DNA of 5,339 nucleotides from Phyllobacteriaceae bacterium. Lineage in GTDB: Bacteria; Pseudomonadota; Alphaproteobacteria; Rhizobiales; Devosiaceae. Location: NCBI GenBank assembly GCA_012799265.1, contig JAAZLP010000241.1, positions 1-5,339 of the forward strand. Direction: 5' to 3'. The position numbers and the translations under genes are program-made. Each line of letters opens with the position of its first letter. Positions within the stretch are counted from its first letter, which is position 1. The notes under the pieces are model-generated. The model had not been told where the DNA came from and did no database searches. It saw only the letters and a list, made by a program, of their open reading frames with translations. Below, in pieces: positions 4,975 through 5,339 of this stretch.

Positions 4975-5126
4975 TTTGCGCGTTCCCTCGTGCAGTCGCT
5001 GCTGTTCGGTCCCTGTCGTGCACCCGACCTGAACCTAGTTGATATCGAAATATCGGAAGATGACGTCAGCAGTAGCGAATTGCATTCGCGTCTTCAGATC
5101 AGTCGGCCGCAATATTCGATGGCGGG

Positions 5127-5155
5127 ACATTAAACTGAAATTTAAGCTGCATCAA
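5127..5155 (-). promoter_or_regulatory. Candidate csp promoter
   Basis: The minus strand reads TTGATG (5155-5150), 17-bp spacer, TAATGT (5132-5127), starting near 5120. The boxes are only moderate matches. Between it and the gene lie the palindrome TGACGTCA (5061-5068) and a small hairpin GATAT/ATATC with TTCG loop (5041-5054, minus strand), both within the leader. Confidence 0.35.
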
Positions 5156-5180
5156 TACGTCGCGTGTGCGCGCAAGAACT

Positions 5181-5205
5181 TTCGGTAAACCTTTGGCTTA
5201 CCGAA
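5181..5205 (-). repeat. Inverted repeat upstream of the csp promoter
   Basis: Perfect 8-bp arms TTCGGTAA/TTACCGAA (5181-5188 and 5198-5205) enclose nine bases. On the minus strand the stem continues with a G-U and two further pairs, closing an AAA loop; on the plus strand that inner position is an A-C mismatch. No T-run follows on either strand, so it is not a standard terminator. It could be an operator or part of an upstream transcript's 3' end. Confidence 0.5.
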
Positions 5206-5232
5206 GAAAAACTTGATTCAACATATAAATAG

Positions 5233-5339
5233 TTACTCTCGCCGGGGCGGGCGGAGGGCAACAACCGGAGCGCCAATTGAAACGGCTGATATTGTGCCGG
5301 TTGCAGCGACCACCTTATCCCAAACGTTGCCTTTGGGAA
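5233..5339 (-). other. Right edge: possible 3' end of an unidentified minus-strand gene
   Basis: A minus-strand frame is open from the edge (5337) to a TAA at 5235-5233, giving 34 residues with a plausible composition (VVAATGTISAVSIGAPVVAL within it). It is too short to identify and another frame is open as well, so coding is only a possibility. A perfect 7-bp inverted repeat TCCCAAA/TTTGGGA lies at 5318-5338. Confidence 0.2.

Overview
The window looks like a chromosomal segment from an alphaproteobacterium of the order Hyphomicrobiales, possibly Devosia or a relative; the genus is a guess. The reasons are the GC-rich coding sequence, the greA / trxB / LsrB-VtlR-type LysR gene cluster, and a tandem set of small RNA genes carrying repeated CCUCCUCCC loops, a design known from alphaproteobacterial sRNAs. 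Everything I can support lies on the minus strand, so transcription runs from high to low coordinates.

Right to left: positions 4975-5339 hold the leader and probable promoter of a cold-shock-domain protein gene, a strong inverted repeat, and an edge with no certain gene. The csp gene (4765-4974) ends in a strong terminator (4705-4745). greA follows (3956-4429) with its own hairpin terminator. Then comes trxB (2846-3796) behind a good promoter, a LysR regulator of the LsrB/VtlR type (1835-2728), a terminator-like hairpin, and a HAD-family hydrolase (1032-1739). These genes cover transcript-cleavage rescue, thiol redox balance, regulation and cold/RNA-chaperone functions. They look like separate transcription units, not one operon.

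Left part, 1-883: there is no protein gene here. It holds an array of at least three complete minus-strand small RNA genes (about 822-709, 614-439 and 314-140) plus the promoter and first bases of a fourth, cut by the left edge. Each complete unit has a promoter of the form TTG-type -35, 17-bp spacer, TATATT-type -10, one or more stem-loops that put a CCUCCUCCC-like anti-Shine-Dalgarno motif in the loop, and a Rho-independent terminator. The two middle units are recent near-identical copies (about 300-bp tandem duplication); the rightmost is diverged and shorter, with CCCUCC-type loops.

The most notable new observation is a 13-bp element (consensus RTGCCAGCYATGC on the plus strand) lying exactly 13 bp beyond the -35 box of all four promoters, even where surrounding sequence has diverged. 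It looks like a shared activator site for coordinated expression of the array. The sRNA design resembles the alpha-r14 / CcsR ('cuckoo') families; the upstream element and the diverged third member are, to my knowledge, not part of the usual description.
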